From Methylobacterium radiotolerans JCM 2831 (GTDB taxonomy: Bacteria > Pseudomonadota > Alphaproteobacteria > Rhizobiales > Beijerinckiaceae): a stretch of DNA of 64,000 nucleotides. The stretch is from positions 2,158,001 through 2,222,000 of the forward strand of contig NC_010505.1 in the NCBI RefSeq assembly GCF_000019725.1, given 5' to 3'. The notes under the pieces were generated by a model that had not been told where the DNA came from, made no database searches, and saw nothing but the letters and a program-made list of their open reading frames with translations. Shown piece by piece: positions 10,590 through 22,377 of the stretch. Both the position numbers and the translations under genes were made by a program. The stretch's first letter is position 1; each line of letters opens with the position of its first letter.

Positions 10590-11906
10590 TCAGCCGTAGC
10601 GGAGGGCCTGCACCGGATCGAGCCGGGCGGCGCGCCAGGAGGGATACAGCGTCGCCGCGAGCGACAGCAGCAGGGAGGTGATCACCACGGCAGTGATCTC
10701 CTTCGGGTTCATCTGGGCCGGGATCTCGGCGAGGAACCGCACCGTGGGGTCCCAGGCGCCCGGAAACAGCACGTGCTGGATCGGCTTGATGTTGAGGGTG
10801 ATCAGGACGCCGAGCCCCAGCCCGCTGAGCGTCCCGACGACGCCGATCAGCGCACCGTTGATCAGGAACACCCGCATGATCGTGCCCGGGGTCGCCCCCA
10901 TGGTGCGCAGGATGGCGATGTCGCTCGACTTGTCGCGCACCAGCAGGATCAGGCCGGAGACGATGTTGAGCGTCGCCACCACGACGATCAGGCTGAGGAT
11001 CAGGAACATGACGTTCCGCTCGACCTCCAGGGCCCCGAAGAAGGTCCGGTTGCGCTGGCGCCAGTCGGTGAGCAGGATCGGGCGCTCGGCCGCCATCTCC
11101 AGGGGCTCGCGCATGTCGCCGACGTGGTCGGGATCGTCGACGTAGATCTCGATCATGCTCACGTCGCCGTCCTTGTTGAAGAAGGCCTGGGCCTCGGTCA
11201 GCGGCATGAACACGAAGGTCTGGTCGAACTCGGTCATGCCGACTTCGAAGACCGCCTTGACGGTGTAGCTCTTGGTGCGCGGCGCCGTCCCGAAGGGCGT
11301 GGACGAGCCCTTGGGCGTGACCAGCGTGATCGTGTCGCCGGCCTGCAGGCCCAGCGTGTCGGCGAGCCGCCGCCCGATCAGCACGCCCGTGCCGTCGTCG
11401 AAGCCCTCCAGGGTGCCGCCGCGGATCGCCGAGGAGACGGCCGCCAGCGCGTCGAGGTCGGCCGCCCGCACGCCGCGGATGATCACCCCCGAGCCGCCAT
11501 ACTGCGAGGAGGCGAAGGCCTGGCCCTCGACCAGCGGCACCGCCGCGCGCACGCCCGCCACCTTCGACAGGCGCTCCGACAGGTCGGTCCAGTCGTTGAA
11601 CGGCCGGTCGATGGGCGTCGCGAACAGGTGGCCGTTGATGCCGACGATCTTCGACAGCAGTTCCGCCCGGAAGCCGTTCATCACCGACAGGACGATGATC
11701 AGCGTGGCGACGCCGAGCGCGATGCCGAGCACCGAGAAGAACGCCACCACCGAGACGCCGCCGCCCCGGCGCCGGGCGCGCAGGTAGCGGCCGGCGAGGA
11801 TCCACTCGAACGGCGCGAAGGGCGCGGTGCCCTGGCGGAACGAGGCCGCGAGCGAGGCCGCGAAGGTCCGAACCCGGTCCAGCTTCGCTGAGGCGGCCAT
11901 CGGCAC
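10590..11906 (-). CDS. lolC: lipoprotein-releasing ABC transporter permease LolC/LolE
   Basis: A 438-residue permease with an N-terminal membrane segment (about residues 45-70), a large periplasmic domain, and three membrane segments after about residue 290, ending in the family motif PSWRAARLDPVQALRYG. Alphaproteobacteria usually carry a single LolC/E-type protein acting as a homodimer with LolD, and only one is seen here. The stop of proS is 3 bases upstream of the start, so the genes are tightly coupled. It acts in the inner membrane in lipoprotein sorting. Confidence 0.9.
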   Translation of the reverse strand: MPMAASAKLDRVRTFAASLAASFRQGTAPFAPFEWILAGRYLRARRRGGGVSVVAFFSVLGIALGVATLIIVLSVMNGFRAELLSKIVGINGHLFATPIDRPFNDWTDLSERLSKVAGVRAAVPLVEGQAFASSQYGGSGVIIRGVRAADLDALAAVSSAIRGGTLEGFDDGTGVLIGRRLADTLGLQAGDTITLVTPKGSSTPFGTAPRTKSYTVKAVFEVGMTEFDQTFVFMPLTEAQAFFNKDGDVSMIEIYVDDPDHVGDMREPLEMAAERPILLTDWRQRNRTFFGALEVERNVMFLILSLIVVVATLNIVSGLILLVRDKSSDIAILRTMGATPGTIMRVFLINGALIGVVGTLSGLGLGVLITLNIKPIQHVLFPGAWDPTVRFLAEIPAQMNPKEITAVVITSLLLSLAATLYPSWRAARLDPVQALRYG

Positions 11907-11909
11907 GCC

Positions 11910-13235
11910 TCAGACGCGCCGGATGCGTGCCAGCAGATCGACGGTCGCGAGGCTCTCGCGCTCGCCGCCGGCACGCCGCTTCAGCTCGACCTTGCCCTCC
12001 GCCAGGCCCTTGGGCCCGACGATCACCTGCCAGGGCAGGCCGATCAGGTCGGCGGTGGCGAACTTCGCGCCGGGGCGCTCGTCGCGGTCGTCGTAGAGCA
12101 CCGACAGGCCGGCGGCCTCGAGATCGGACTGGATCTGCGCGCAGGCGGCTTCGGTCGCGGAATCCCCGACCTTGAGGTTGATCAGCGCGACGTCGAACGG
12201 CGCGACCGCGTCCGGCCAGATGATCCCGGCCTCGTCGTGGCTGGCCTCGATGATCGCCGCCACCAGGCGGCTCGGCCCGATGCCGTAGGAGCCCATGTGG
12301 ACCGGCCGCTCGATCCCGTCCGGACCGGCGACCTTGGCGCCCATCGGCTCGGAATACTTCGTTCCGAAATAGAAGATGTGCCCAACCTCGATGCCGCGGG
12401 CGGCCATGCGGCTGTCCTCCGGGACCTCCGCGAAGGCCGCCGGCTCGTGCATCTCCTCGGTGGCCGCGTAGTGCGAGGTCCAGGCATCGACGATGCCCTG
12501 CAGGGCGGCGACGTCGTCGAAATCGACGGTCGCCGGCGGGATGTCGAAGCCGAGATAGGCCTTGTCGCAGAAGACCTCGCTCTCGCCGGTCTTCGCCAGG
12601 ATGATGAACTCGTGGGACAGGTCGCCGCCGATCGGGCCGGTATCGGCGCGCATCGGGATCGCCTTCAGGCCGAGGCCCGCGAAGGTGCGCAGATACGCCA
12701 CGAACATCCGGTTGTAGGCGTGGCGGGCGCCGGCCTGGTCGAAGTCGAACGAGTAGGCGTCCTTCATCAGGAACTCGCGGGAGCGCATCGTGCCGAAGCG
12801 CGGCCGCACCTCGTCGCGGAACTTCCACGAGATCTGGTAGAGGTTCTTGGGCAGGTCCTTGTAGGAGCGCACGCTCGCCCGGAAGATCTCGGTGACCATC
12901 TCCTCGGCGGTGGGGCCGTAGAGCATCTCGCGGTCGTGCCGGTCCTTCAGGCGCAGCATCTCCTTGCCGTAGGCGTCGTAGCGGCCGGATTCCCGCCACA
13001 GCTCGGCGGACTGCACCGTCGGCATCAGGATCTCGACGGCGCCGGACCGGTCCTGCTCCCGCCGGATCACCGCGCAGACGCGCTCCAGCACCCGCAGGCC
13101 CAGCGGCAGCCAGGCGTAGATGCCGGCGGCTTCCTGGCGGACCAGGCCGGCGCGCAGCATCAGCCGGTGCGAGACGATCTCGGCTTCCTTGGGCGTCTCG
13201 CGCAAGGTCGGCATGAAGTAGCGGGAGAGACGCAT
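11910..13235 (-). CDS. proS: prolyl-tRNA synthetase, short alphaproteobacterial type
   Basis: Charges tRNA-Pro in the cytoplasm. The 441-residue length shows that it lacks the editing insertion domain of the E. coli enzyme, as is usual in alphaproteobacteria. Class II motif 2 is visible as [10 protein letters not shown] and motif 3 as [11 protein letters not shown]; the anticodon-binding domain is at the C-terminus. I chose the ATG at 13233-13235 ([19 protein letters not shown]), where family similarity starts, over an in-frame ATG 18 codons earlier. It begins a proS-lolC-lolD transcript after a 466-base gap that holds an opposing small-RNA candidate. Confidence 0.93.
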   Translation of the reverse strand: MRLSRYFMPTLRETPKEAEIVSHRLMLRAGLVRQEAAGIYAWLPLGLRVLERVCAVIRREQDRSGAVEILMPTVQSAELWRESGRYDAYGKEMLRLKDRHDREMLYGPTAEEMVTEIFRASVRSYKDLPKNLYQISWKFRDEVRPRFGTMRSREFLMKDAYSFDFDQAGARHAYNRMFVAYLRTFAGLGLKAIPMRADTGPIGGDLSHEFIILAKTGESEVFCDKAYLGFDIPPATVDFDDVAALQGIVDAWTSHYAATEEMHEPAAFAEVPEDSRMAARGIEVGHIFYFGTKYSEPMGAKVAGPDGIERPVHMGSYGIGPSRLVAAIIEASHDEAGIIWPDAVAPFDVALINLKVGDSATEAACAQIQSDLEAAGLSVLYDDRDERPGAKFATADLIGLPWQVIVGPKGLAEGKVELKRRAGGERESLATVDLLARIRRV

Positions 13236-13451
13236 GTCTTCGGAGTCTTGGAAGAGGATCGACCGGGAGGAGCCGCGGCGCGCCGGCACACAACACGCCG
13301 GAGACGCAAATTACAAGCACTGCGCGACCACGGCGGGGCGTAATCGCGGCGAACCGGAGGCGGCGGCCCGGCCGCGGCGAGGCCGCTGCCTAGGCGGGAA
13401 GCGGTATGCCCATTTGCCGGCAAGAAAGCGCAGATTTTTCTCGCAGACCCG

Positions 13452-13480
13452 GTGACAACACGAATTGTTGTTCCTATAAG
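13452..13480 (+). promoter_or_regulatory. sigma-70-type promoter with internal dyad
   Basis: GTGACA (13452-13457) and TATAAG (13475-13480) are spaced by exactly 17 bases and point rightward, away from proS. A perfect inverted repeat, ACAACA-N5-TGTTGT (13455-13471), overlaps the -35 element and spacer, where a repressor could sit. No coding region starts downstream; a terminator follows about 120 bases later. Confidence 0.5.
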
Positions 13481-13486
13481 CGTCCG

Positions 13487-13627
13487 GCGATGTTTGCGAC
13501 GCCCGGAAGAGGTGGCGCAAGGTCCGAGTCTCGGGAGGAAAAGCGACCGCCCCGCAGCCAATGCGAGGGATATTTCAAGGTCGAGCCACTGAAGCTTGAA
13601 AGCAAGGCCTCGGGCCTTGCTTTTTTT
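13487..13627 (+). ncRNA. candidate orphan small RNA, about 140 nt
   Basis: The span is bounded by the promoter at 13452-13480 and the strong terminator at 13601-13627. The only ATG frame from 13490 has no stop before the terminator and reads through it, so a protein product is unlikely. Both flanking genes are on the other strand. I recognise no known RNA family. The body contains a purine-rich stretch (GGGAGGAAAAG) and a pyrimidine/GC segment. The exact 5' end is estimated from the promoter. Confidence 0.4.
13601..13627 (+). terminator. strong intrinsic terminator
   Basis: AGCAAGGCC and GGCCTTGCT form a perfect nine-base-pair stem with a three-base loop, followed by six T. In the leftward direction the stem is followed by only three T, so it may also end the mce-DUF1467 transcript, but its best direction is rightward. 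Confidence 0.75.
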
Positions 13628-13701
13628 ATTCTTGGGACCCGTCGGCTGGGCGGTGTCGGGGCGCCCGACGGTCCTCCGCCCGTCTAGGTTTCCCGGCCGT
13701 C

Positions 13702-14037
13702 CTACAGCCCGGTCAGCGGGAACACCGCCAAGGCGATCAGGAAGGCGGCCCCCGCGACCAGCGTCGTCCAGATGGCCTTCTCGCGCAGCCGCGGCGCCGC
13801 CGGCGCGCCGGGATCCTGGCCCGGCACCACGTGGCTGGGCCGCGTCTCCGGCTGATTCCGCAGGGGCAGGACCGCGAAGAGCAGCGTCCACCAGACCACG
13901 AAGTAGAGGGCGATCGCGCCGCCCACCGTCAGCTTGAACAGGCCCACCGCCGCCGCCACGAAGGCGGCGATCATCGCGCCGATGACGGCCAGCGTCATCG
14001 GCGTCGAGCGGGCGAGCGTGGTCATCATCCGGCTCAC
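13702..14037 (-). CDS. DUF1467 family membrane protein
   Basis: A 111-residue protein with membrane segments at about residues 14-36, 40-60 and 88-108. The motif around ALYFVVWWTLLFAVLPL is typical of DUF1467, a small alphaproteobacterial family of unknown function nearly always found next to methylmalonyl-CoA epimerase. Its start overlaps the mce stop by four bases, so translation is coupled. An in-frame ATG four codons later could be the true start. Confidence 0.8.
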   Translation of the reverse strand: MSRMMTTLARSTPMTLAVIGAMIAAFVAAAVGLFKLTVGGAIALYFVVWWTLLFAVLPLRNQPETRPSHVVPGQDPGAPAAPRLREKAIWTTLVAGAAFLIALAVFPLTGL

Positions 14038-14438
14038 ACCTGCTCCAGCTCGACCAGGGTGCCCAGGAAGTCCTTGGGATGCAGGAACAGGACCGGCTTG
14101 CCGTGGGCGCCGATCCGCGGCTCGCCGGTGCCGAGCACCCGGGCGCCCTGCGCCTTGAGCTTGTCGCGGGCGGCCAGGATGTCGTCGACCTCGTAGCAGA
14201 CGTGATGGATGCCGCCGCCCGGGTTGCGGGCCACGAAGGACTCGATCGGCGAGCCCTCGCCCAGGGGGGCCATCAGCTCGATCTTGCTGTTCGGCAGCTC
14301 GACGAACACGACGGTGACGCCGTGCTCGGGCTGCGGCAGGGGCGCGGTGATCTTCGCACCCAGCGTGTCGCGATAGACCGCGCAGGCGGCGTCGAGATCC
14401 TGCACGGCGATGGCCACGTGGTTGAGACGGCCGATCAT
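14034..14438 (-). CDS. mce: methylmalonyl-CoA epimerase
   Basis: A 134-residue protein of the glyoxalase/VOC fold, starting MIGRLNHVAIAVQDLDAAC and carrying the metal-ligand pattern of the epimerases (His near residue 7, the GGGIHHVCYEV segment, and a Glu near the end in GTLVELEQV). It interconverts the (2R) and (2S) forms of methylmalonyl-CoA. In Methylobacterium this serves the ethylmalonyl-CoA pathway, which regenerates glyoxylate during growth on C1 and C2 compounds; that link is established for the genus, not shown here. It is coupled to DUF1467 downstream. Confidence 0.92.
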   Translation of the reverse strand: MIGRLNHVAIAVQDLDAACAVYRDTLGAKITAPLPQPEHGVTVVFVELPNSKIELMAPLGEGSPIESFVARNPGGGIHHVCYEVDDILAARDKLKAQGARVLGTGEPRIGAHGKPVLFLHPKDFLGTLVELEQV

Positions 14439-14526
14439 GGTGTTTCCTCCCCAGCGCTGGCTCCCTGTCCGGGAGCTTTGTTCGTTGGCGGGGAAGGCTC
14501 CGCCCGTGCGGCCGGACGCGACCTGC

Positions 14527-14548
14527 CCCTCTCCCGTGCGGGAGAGGG
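14527..14548. repeat. palindromic repeat CCCTCTCCCG-N2-CGGGAGAGGG, copy 1
   Basis: Perfect ten-base arms around two bases, in the 269-base gap between rnj and mce. A second copy lies 72 bases further on, and a degraded form is at 61578-61601. Such GGGAGAGG palindromes are common REP-like intergenic repeats in Hyphomicrobiales. Confidence 0.6.
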
Positions 14549-14598
14549 TTGGGGGGAGGGATACGCCCTCTCCTGCCGAACCTGTCCCCTCGCCCTGT

Positions 14599-14620
14599 CC
14601 CTCTCCCGCGCGGGAGAGGG
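14599..14620. repeat. palindromic repeat CCCTCTCCCG-N2-CGGGAGAGGG, copy 2
   Basis: Same ten-base arms as the copy at 14527-14548, again with a two-base centre. Both copies and the spacer would be transcribed within the leftward operon, so they could fold in the mRNA between rnj and mce. Confidence 0.6.
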
Positions 14621-14707
14621 AATCTGTGTCTTCTCCGGCCGACGATGAGAGACTTCAGCTGTCTCGAAGCGCTGCAGATTACAGCGCCTCGCGATCGGCA
14701 GCCAGCC

Positions 14708-16381
14708 TCACACCTCCACCACCTGCACGTGGCAGGCCGGCTTCTTGCCCCACACCTCGTTGACCGCGGTGCGCACGGCCCGGTCGACCGTCTTCTCGAC
14801 GCTCTCCGAGTCCTTCAGCTTGCCCCGCGACATCCCCGAGAGGGTGCGGGAGACCGCGTCCACCACGGTCTCGATCAGCGGCTCCCCGGACCGGCCGCGG
14901 TTCGGCAGGCCGATGATGTCCACGGCCGGCTCGCCGAGCACGACGCCGTCCTCGTCGATGGCGATCGCCACCGAGACCAGGCCGGCCTGCATCAGCTTGC
15001 GCCGCTCCGGGATCGCCCGGTCCTTCTCGTCGATCAGGACGTCGCCGTCCTTGAACAGGCGGCCGGCCTTCACGTGGTCGATCACCTCGGGCTTGCCGGG
15101 GCTCAGGCGGATCAGGCTGCCGTTGCGGGCCTTGACCACGTTCTGCACGCCCTGCGCCCGGGCGAAGCGGGCATGCTCGTCGAGGTGCAGGGCCTCGCCG
15201 TGGACCGGGATCGCGGTGCCCGGGCGGGTCCACCGGTACATCTCGACCATCTCGTCCCGGCGCGGGTGGCCGGAGACGTGGACGAGGTCGGTGCGGTCGG
15301 TGATCACCTCGACGCCCTGCTCGATCAGGTCGTTGATGATCGATCCGACATCGCGCTCGTTGCCCGGGATGGCGCGCGAGGAGAAGATCACCTGGTCGCC
15401 GGCGGTGAGGCTGATATCCGGGTGGTCGCGGCGGGAGACGCGGGCGAGCGCCGCCCGCGGCTCGCCCTGGGAGCCGGTGAGCAGGGCGACGACGCGCTCC
15501 CGGGGCAGGCTCTTCCACGAATCCGAGCGGCGGAACTCGGGCAGGCCGTCGAGGTAGCCGCACTCGCGGGCGACGTCGATCACCCGGTCCATGGCGCGCC
15601 CGACCGCGATGACCTCGCGCCCGCAGGCGGCGGCGGCCTCGGCGACCGCGCGGATGCGGGCCACGTTCGACGCGAAGGTCGTCACCGCGACCCGGTGCGG
15701 CGCGTCCGCGATCAGCGTCTTCAGGGTCTCGGCGACGGTCTTCTCGCTCGGCGAGAAGCCCTCGCGCACGACGTTGGTCGAGTCGCACACGATCGCGAGA
15801 ACGCCCTCGTCCCCGAGCGCCGTGAACGCCTCCGGCGACGTCACGGAGCCGGCCACCGGGGTCGGGTCGATCTTCCAGTCGCCGGTGTGGAGGACGAGAC
15901 CGGCCGCCGTGCGGATGGCGATGGCGTTCGATTCCGGGATGGAGTGCGAGACCGGCACGTACTCGAGCTCGAACGGGCCGACGGTCACGCGCCGGCCGGG
16001 CTTCACCTCCCGCAGCTCGACCTTCGGGGCGCCGGGCTCGGAGAGGCGCCGGGTCTCCAGCAGGTTCTTGGCGAAGCGGGTCGCGTAGACCGGCGCCTTG
16101 AGCCGGGGCCACAGTTCCGAGATCGCCCCGATATGGTCCTCGTGCGCGTGGGTGATGAAGATCCCCAGCAGATCCTTGCGCCGCTCCTCGATGAAGGAGA
16201 GGTCGGGGAACATCAGGTCGACGCCGGGCATCTGCTCCTCGCCGGCGAAGCCCATGCCGCAATCGACCATGATCCACTTCCGGCCCTTCTCCGGGCCGAA
16301 CCCGTAGAGCGCCGCGTTCATCCCGATCTCGCCCACGCCGCCGAGCGGCAGGAAGACCAGCTCCTCCTGTCCTTTAACCAT
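14708..16381 (-). CDS. rnj: ribonuclease J
   Basis: A 557-residue metallo-beta-lactamase/beta-CASP nuclease. The metal-binding motif HAHEDH is at residues 78-83, and a second histidine motif, VSGHPRRDE, lies near residue 365. RNase J has 5'-to-3' exonuclease and endonuclease activity and matures rRNA and mRNA in the cytoplasm; alphaproteobacteria have it alongside RNase E. The length matches the family. It lies 16 bases after birA in the conserved nuo-birA-rnj order. Confidence 0.93.
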   Translation of the reverse strand: MVKGQEELVFLPLGGVGEIGMNAALYGFGPEKGRKWIMVDCGMGFAGEEQMPGVDLMFPDLSFIEERRKDLLGIFITHAHEDHIGAISELWPRLKAPVYATRFAKNLLETRRLSEPGAPKVELREVKPGRRVTVGPFELEYVPVSHSIPESNAIAIRTAAGLVLHTGDWKIDPTPVAGSVTSPEAFTALGDEGVLAIVCDSTNVVREGFSPSEKTVAETLKTLIADAPHRVAVTTFASNVARIRAVAEAAAACGREVIAVGRAMDRVIDVARECGYLDGLPEFRRSDSWKSLPRERVVALLTGSQGEPRAALARVSRRDHPDISLTAGDQVIFSSRAIPGNERDVGSIINDLIEQGVEVITDRTDLVHVSGHPRRDEMVEMYRWTRPGTAIPVHGEALHLDEHARFARAQGVQNVVKARNGSLIRLSPGKPEVIDHVKAGRLFKDGDVLIDEKDRAIPERRKLMQAGLVSVAIAIDEDGVVLGEPAVDIIGLPNRGRSGEPLIETVVDAVSRTLSGMSRGKLKDSESVEKTVDRAVRTAVNEVWGKKPACHVQVVEV

Positions 16382-16397
16382 CTGTCGTCGTCCAAAC

Positions 16398-17201
16398 TCA
16401 GGCCGCCGTCGCGGCCGATCCGAAATGCACCTCGCCCGCCGTCACGGTATGCCGGTTCCCATCGGGGGCGAGGATCACGAGCCGCCCCCCCTCGTCGATC
16501 GTCTCGAACACGCCCCGCAGGGTGTGCCCGCCGCTGTGCACCGCGATCTCCGATCCGAGACCCGCGGCCCGCGCGAGCCAGGCCGCGCGCAGGTCAGCGA
16601 AATTCCGTCCTCGGTCCCAGGCGCGCGCCCGCGCGGCCATCCGGTCCGAGAGATGTTCCAGTAGCGCCTCGGCGTCGCGCGCGTAACCCGCCGCCGCCAA
16701 GCTCGCGGCCTCCAGGCCGTCCGGCGCGGCCGCGACGTTCACGCCGAAGCCGATGACGGCGGCGCGCCGGCCGCCGGGCAGCGTCTCCGCCTCCAGGAGA
16801 AGACCCGCGAGCTTCGCCCCGCCGAGCAGAACGTCGTTCGGCCATTTCAGCCGGAAAGATCGGGCCCCGGCGCCGGATCCGGTATCCGGCAGGGTGCCGC
16901 AGGCCGCCTCCAGCGCCTCGATCAGGGCGAGGCCGGCCACGAAGCCGAGTTCGGCGAGGTGGTCCGGCGCGACCCCGGCAACGGGCCAGAGCACGCTGGC
17001 CGCGAGGTTCCCGGGAAGCGAGGCCCAGCTGTTGCCGCGCCGGCCGCGGCCCGTCTCCTGGCGGTGCGTCACGACCCAGAGCGGGCCGGTCTCGCCCGCG
17101 CGCGCGCGCGCCATGGCCTCCGTGTTGGTGGAGCCGAGGGTGTCGTGGACGTGCAGGCGGTGGCCCTCGGCGCGCGCCGAGGGCCCGAGTCGGTAGCTCA
17201 A
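16398..17201 (-). CDS. birA: biotin-[acetyl-CoA-carboxylase] ligase
   Basis: A 267-residue BirA without the N-terminal DNA-binding domain, so an enzyme only and not a repressor. Visible motifs are GSTNTEAMARA near residue 23, GRGRRGNSWAS near 52 (the biotinyl-AMP loop) and KWPNDVLLGGAKLAGLL near 118. It attaches biotin to the carrier proteins of acetyl-CoA and related carboxylases. It follows nuoN by 7 bases. In many relatives a type III pantothenate kinase gene (coaX) sits between birA and rnj; it is absent here. Confidence 0.92.
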   Translation of the reverse strand: MSYRLGPSARAEGHRLHVHDTLGSTNTEAMARARAGETGPLWVVTHRQETGRGRRGNSWASLPGNLAASVLWPVAGVAPDHLAELGFVAGLALIEALEAACGTLPDTGSGAGARSFRLKWPNDVLLGGAKLAGLLLEAETLPGGRRAAVIGFGVNVAAAPDGLEAASLAAAGYARDAEALLEHLSDRMAARARAWDRGRNFADLRAAWLARAAGLGSEIAVHSGGHTLRGVFETIDEGGRLVILAPDGNRHTVTAGEVHFGSAATAA

Positions 17202-17208
17202 GGCCGTC

Positions 17209-18654
17209 CTAGAACAGCGACTTGGCGGCCCGGCCGGCGGCGCCGACCAGCGGGCCGGGCAGCAGGAAGAACAGCACCACCACGACGCTCGACAGGGCGA
17301 GCACCACGCGCAGGCCCGGCGCCATCGCCTCGTAGGGCTCCTTCGGCTCGTCGAAGTACATGATCCGCACGACGCGCAGGTAGTAGTAGGCGCCGACCAC
17401 GCTGGTCACGACGCCGATCACCGCCAGCGTCACGAGGCCCGCCTTGATGGCGGCGGCGAAGACGTAGAACTTCGCGAAGAACCCGGCGAGCGGCGGGATG
17501 CCGGCCAGCGAGAACATCATCGCGGCGAGGCAGAAGGCCAGCCACGGATGCGTGCGCGACAGGCCCGACAGGTCCTCGATCTTCTCGAACATCACGTCCC
17601 GGCGCCGGAGCGACAGGATGATCGCGAAGGTGCCGAGGGTCATCGCGAGGTAGATGATCATGTAGGTGACGAGCCCGCTGATCCCCTCCTCCGAGCCGCA
17701 GGCGAGCCCGATCAGCGCGTAGCCGATATTGGCGATCGACGAGTAGGCCATCAGGCGCTTGATCGAGGTCTGGCCGATCGCCGCGAAGGAGCCGAGCGCC
17801 ATCGACACCACCGAGACGAAGATGAAGATCTGCTGCCAGATCGCCGTCACGTCCGGCATGGCGCCGATAAAGACGCGGACCGTCATCGCCACGGCGGCCA
17901 TCTTGGGCGCCGAGGCGAAGAAGGCCGTCACCGGCGTCGGCGAGCCCTCGTAGACGTCGGGCGTCCACATGTGGAACGGCACGGCCGCCAGCTTGAAGCA
18001 GACGCCGGCCGCCAGGAACACGATGCCGAGCACGATGCCGAAGCCGGCATTCTCGTTCAGCGCGGAGACGATGCCGGGGAACGACACGGTGCCGGTGAAG
18101 CCGTAGACCAGCGAGGCGCCGTAGAGCAGCATGCCGGAGGAGAGCGCGCCGAGCACGAAGTACTTGAGGCCGGCCTCGGTGGACTTCACGTCGTCCCGGT
18201 GGAAGGCGGCGATCACGTAGGCGGCGAGCGACTGCAACTCCAGACCGAGATAGAGCGCGATCAGGTCGTTGGCCGAGACCATGACCATCATGCCGATGGT
18301 GCAGAGCACGATCAGCACCGGGAACTCGAACCGGTCGATGCGCTCGCGCTTGAAGAAGTCGTGCGCCAGCAGGATCGTCGCCGACGAGCCGAGCAGCACC
18401 AGCGACTTCATCACCTTGGAGAAGGCGTCCGACACGAACGCCCCCGACAGGGTCGTCACCCGGCCGTGGACCGGCTGGGAGATCACCACCGACAGGGCGA
18501 CGAGGAGCAGGACCAGGGCGCCGACGCTGACGGTCTCGGCGGAGCGGTCGCCGCGCCAGGCGCCGTAGAGGATCAGGACCATGACGCCGACGCCGAGGAT
18601 CAGCTCGGGCAGGAGCGGCGCCAGCGACGGCAGGACGGAGTGGACGGTTGTCAT
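17209..18654 (-). CDS. nuoN: NADH-quinone oxidoreductase subunit N
   Basis: A 481-residue antiporter-like proton-pumping subunit of complex I with about fourteen membrane segments. The family motif SSIANIGYALIGL and conserved Lys/Glu residues in membrane segments are present. It lies 10 bases after nuoM. It closes the nuo set and continues into birA without a promoter gap. Confidence 0.95.
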   Translation of the reverse strand: MTTVHSVLPSLAPLLPELILGVGVMVLILYGAWRGDRSAETVSVGALVLLLVALSVVISQPVHGRVTTLSGAFVSDAFSKVMKSLVLLGSSATILLAHDFFKRERIDRFEFPVLIVLCTIGMMVMVSANDLIALYLGLELQSLAAYVIAAFHRDDVKSTEAGLKYFVLGALSSGMLLYGASLVYGFTGTVSFPGIVSALNENAGFGIVLGIVFLAAGVCFKLAAVPFHMWTPDVYEGSPTPVTAFFASAPKMAAVAMTVRVFIGAMPDVTAIWQQIFIFVSVVSMALGSFAAIGQTSIKRLMAYSSIANIGYALIGLACGSEEGISGLVTYMIIYLAMTLGTFAIILSLRRRDVMFEKIEDLSGLSRTHPWLAFCLAAMMFSLAGIPPLAGFFAKFYVFAAAIKAGLVTLAVIGVVTSVVGAYYYLRVVRIMYFDEPKEPYEAMAPGLRVVLALSSVVVVLFFLLPGPLVGAAGRAAKSLF

Positions 18655-18664
18655 TGTGTCCGCC

Positions 18665-20185
18665 TCAGCGCGGGATCGGCAGCGCCGCGGCGGCCGTCTG
18701 GGTGTTCGAGAGCGCGGTCTTGATGCTCGCCATGAGCGCGTCGGTCGAGGGCGCGAACACGTCGAGCACCGGGGCCGGATGCACGCCGTAGTAGATCGTC
18801 AGCACCACCAGCGGCGCCAGGATGATCTTTTCACGGGTGTCGAGATCCAGGATGCCCTGGAGGTTCGGCTTCTCCAGCTTGCCGTAGATCACCCGGGCGT
18901 AGAGCCACAGGGCGTAGGCCGCCGACAGGATGATGCCGAAGGTCGAGAAGAACGCGACGTTCGGGTTCGCCTTGAAGGCGCCGAGCATCGCCAGGAACTC
19001 GCCGACGAAGCCGGAGGTGCCGGGGAGGCCGACATTGGCCATGGTGAAGATCAGCATGGCCACGGCGTAGAGCGGCATCCGCTTCACGAGGCCGCCATAG
19101 GCGGCGATCTCGCGGGTGTGCATCCGGTCGTAGACGACGCCGACGCAGAGGAAGAGCGCCCCCGACACGATGCCGTGGGAGATCATCAGGAACAGCGCGC
19201 CCTGGATGCCCTGCTCGTTCAAGGTGAACAGGCCGAGCGTCACGAAGCCCATATGGGCCACCGACGAGTAGGCGATCAGCTTCTTGATGTCGGTCTGCAT
19301 CATCGCGGTGAGCGAGGTGAAGATGATCGCGATCACCGAGAGGGCGAAGACGAAGGGCGCGAACTCCTGGCTCGCCACCGGCAGCATCGGCAGCGAGATC
19401 CGGATGAAGCCGTAGCCGCCCATCTTCAGGAGGATGCCGGCCAGGATCACCGAGCCAGCGGTGGGGGCCTCCACGTGGGCGTCGGGCAGCCAGGTGTGGA
19501 CCGGCCACATCGGCATCTTCACCGCGAACGAGGCGAAGAAGGCGAGCCACAGCCAGGTCTGCATCTGCACCGGGAAGCGGTACTGCAGCAGGGTCGGGAT
19601 GTCGGTGGTTCCGGCCTGCCAGTACATCGCCATCACGGCGAGCAGCATCAGCACCGAGCCGAGCAGGGTGTAGAGGAAGAACTTGAAGCTCGCGTAGATC
19701 CGGCGCTGCCCGCCCCAGATGCCGATGATCAGGAACATCGGGATCAGGCCGGCCTCGAAGAACAGGTAGAACAGCAGCAGGTCGAGGGAGGCGAACACGC
19801 CGATCATCGTCGTCTCGAGGACGAGGAAGGCGACGAAGTACTCCTTCACCCGGAAGTGGATCGAGTGCCACGAGGCGCCGATGCAGAACGGCATCAGGAA
19901 CGTGGTCAGCAGGATCAGCGGCATCGAGAAGCCGTCGACGCCGAGCTTGAACCGGATCGTCTCGGTGAGCCAGGCGTGGCTCTCCACCAGCTGGAAGCTC
20001 GACGAGGCGGCGTCGTAGCGGCTCCAGGCCACCAGGGAGAGCAGGAAGGTGACCACCGTGGTGGCGAGCGCGGCCCAGCGGCTGTTGCGCGCGACCGATT
20101 CCTCGTCGCCGTTCAGCGTCAGGATGAAGGCCGCGCCGCAGAGCGGCACGATCAGCAGGCCGGAGAGGATGCCGAGGCCGAGCAT
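18665..20185 (-). CDS. nuoM: NADH-quinone oxidoreductase subunit M
   Basis: An antiporter-like proton-pumping subunit, 506 residues from the ATG at 20183-20185 ([15 protein letters not shown]). A GTG four codons earlier (20195-20197) overlaps the nuoL end and is an alternative. The conserved segment [14 protein letters not shown] and the TM5 Glu and TM7 Lys region are present. It sits between nuoL and nuoN in standard order. Confidence 0.95.
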   Translation of the reverse strand: MLGLGILSGLLIVPLCGAAFILTLNGDEESVARNSRWAALATTVVTFLLSLVAWSRYDAASSSFQLVESHAWLTETIRFKLGVDGFSMPLILLTTFLMPFCIGASWHSIHFRVKEYFVAFLVLETTMIGVFASLDLLLFYLFFEAGLIPMFLIIGIWGGQRRIYASFKFFLYTLLGSVLMLLAVMAMYWQAGTTDIPTLLQYRFPVQMQTWLWLAFFASFAVKMPMWPVHTWLPDAHVEAPTAGSVILAGILLKMGGYGFIRISLPMLPVASQEFAPFVFALSVIAIIFTSLTAMMQTDIKKLIAYSSVAHMGFVTLGLFTLNEQGIQGALFLMISHGIVSGALFLCVGVVYDRMHTREIAAYGGLVKRMPLYAVAMLIFTMANVGLPGTSGFVGEFLAMLGAFKANPNVAFFSTFGIILSAAYALWLYARVIYGKLEKPNLQGILDLDTREKIILAPLVVLTIYYGVHPAPVLDVFAPSTDALMASIKTALSNTQTAAAALPIPR

Positions 20186-20186
20186 A

Positions 20187-22295
<2,109 letters not shown>

Positions 22296-22377
22296 CGCTC
22301 TCTTGCAGTCCGTCCTCCGGGCCGGCCGCGAGGCGGCGGCGTCCGGATGTCACTCGGGGCGCGCGAAGGTGAAGGCC

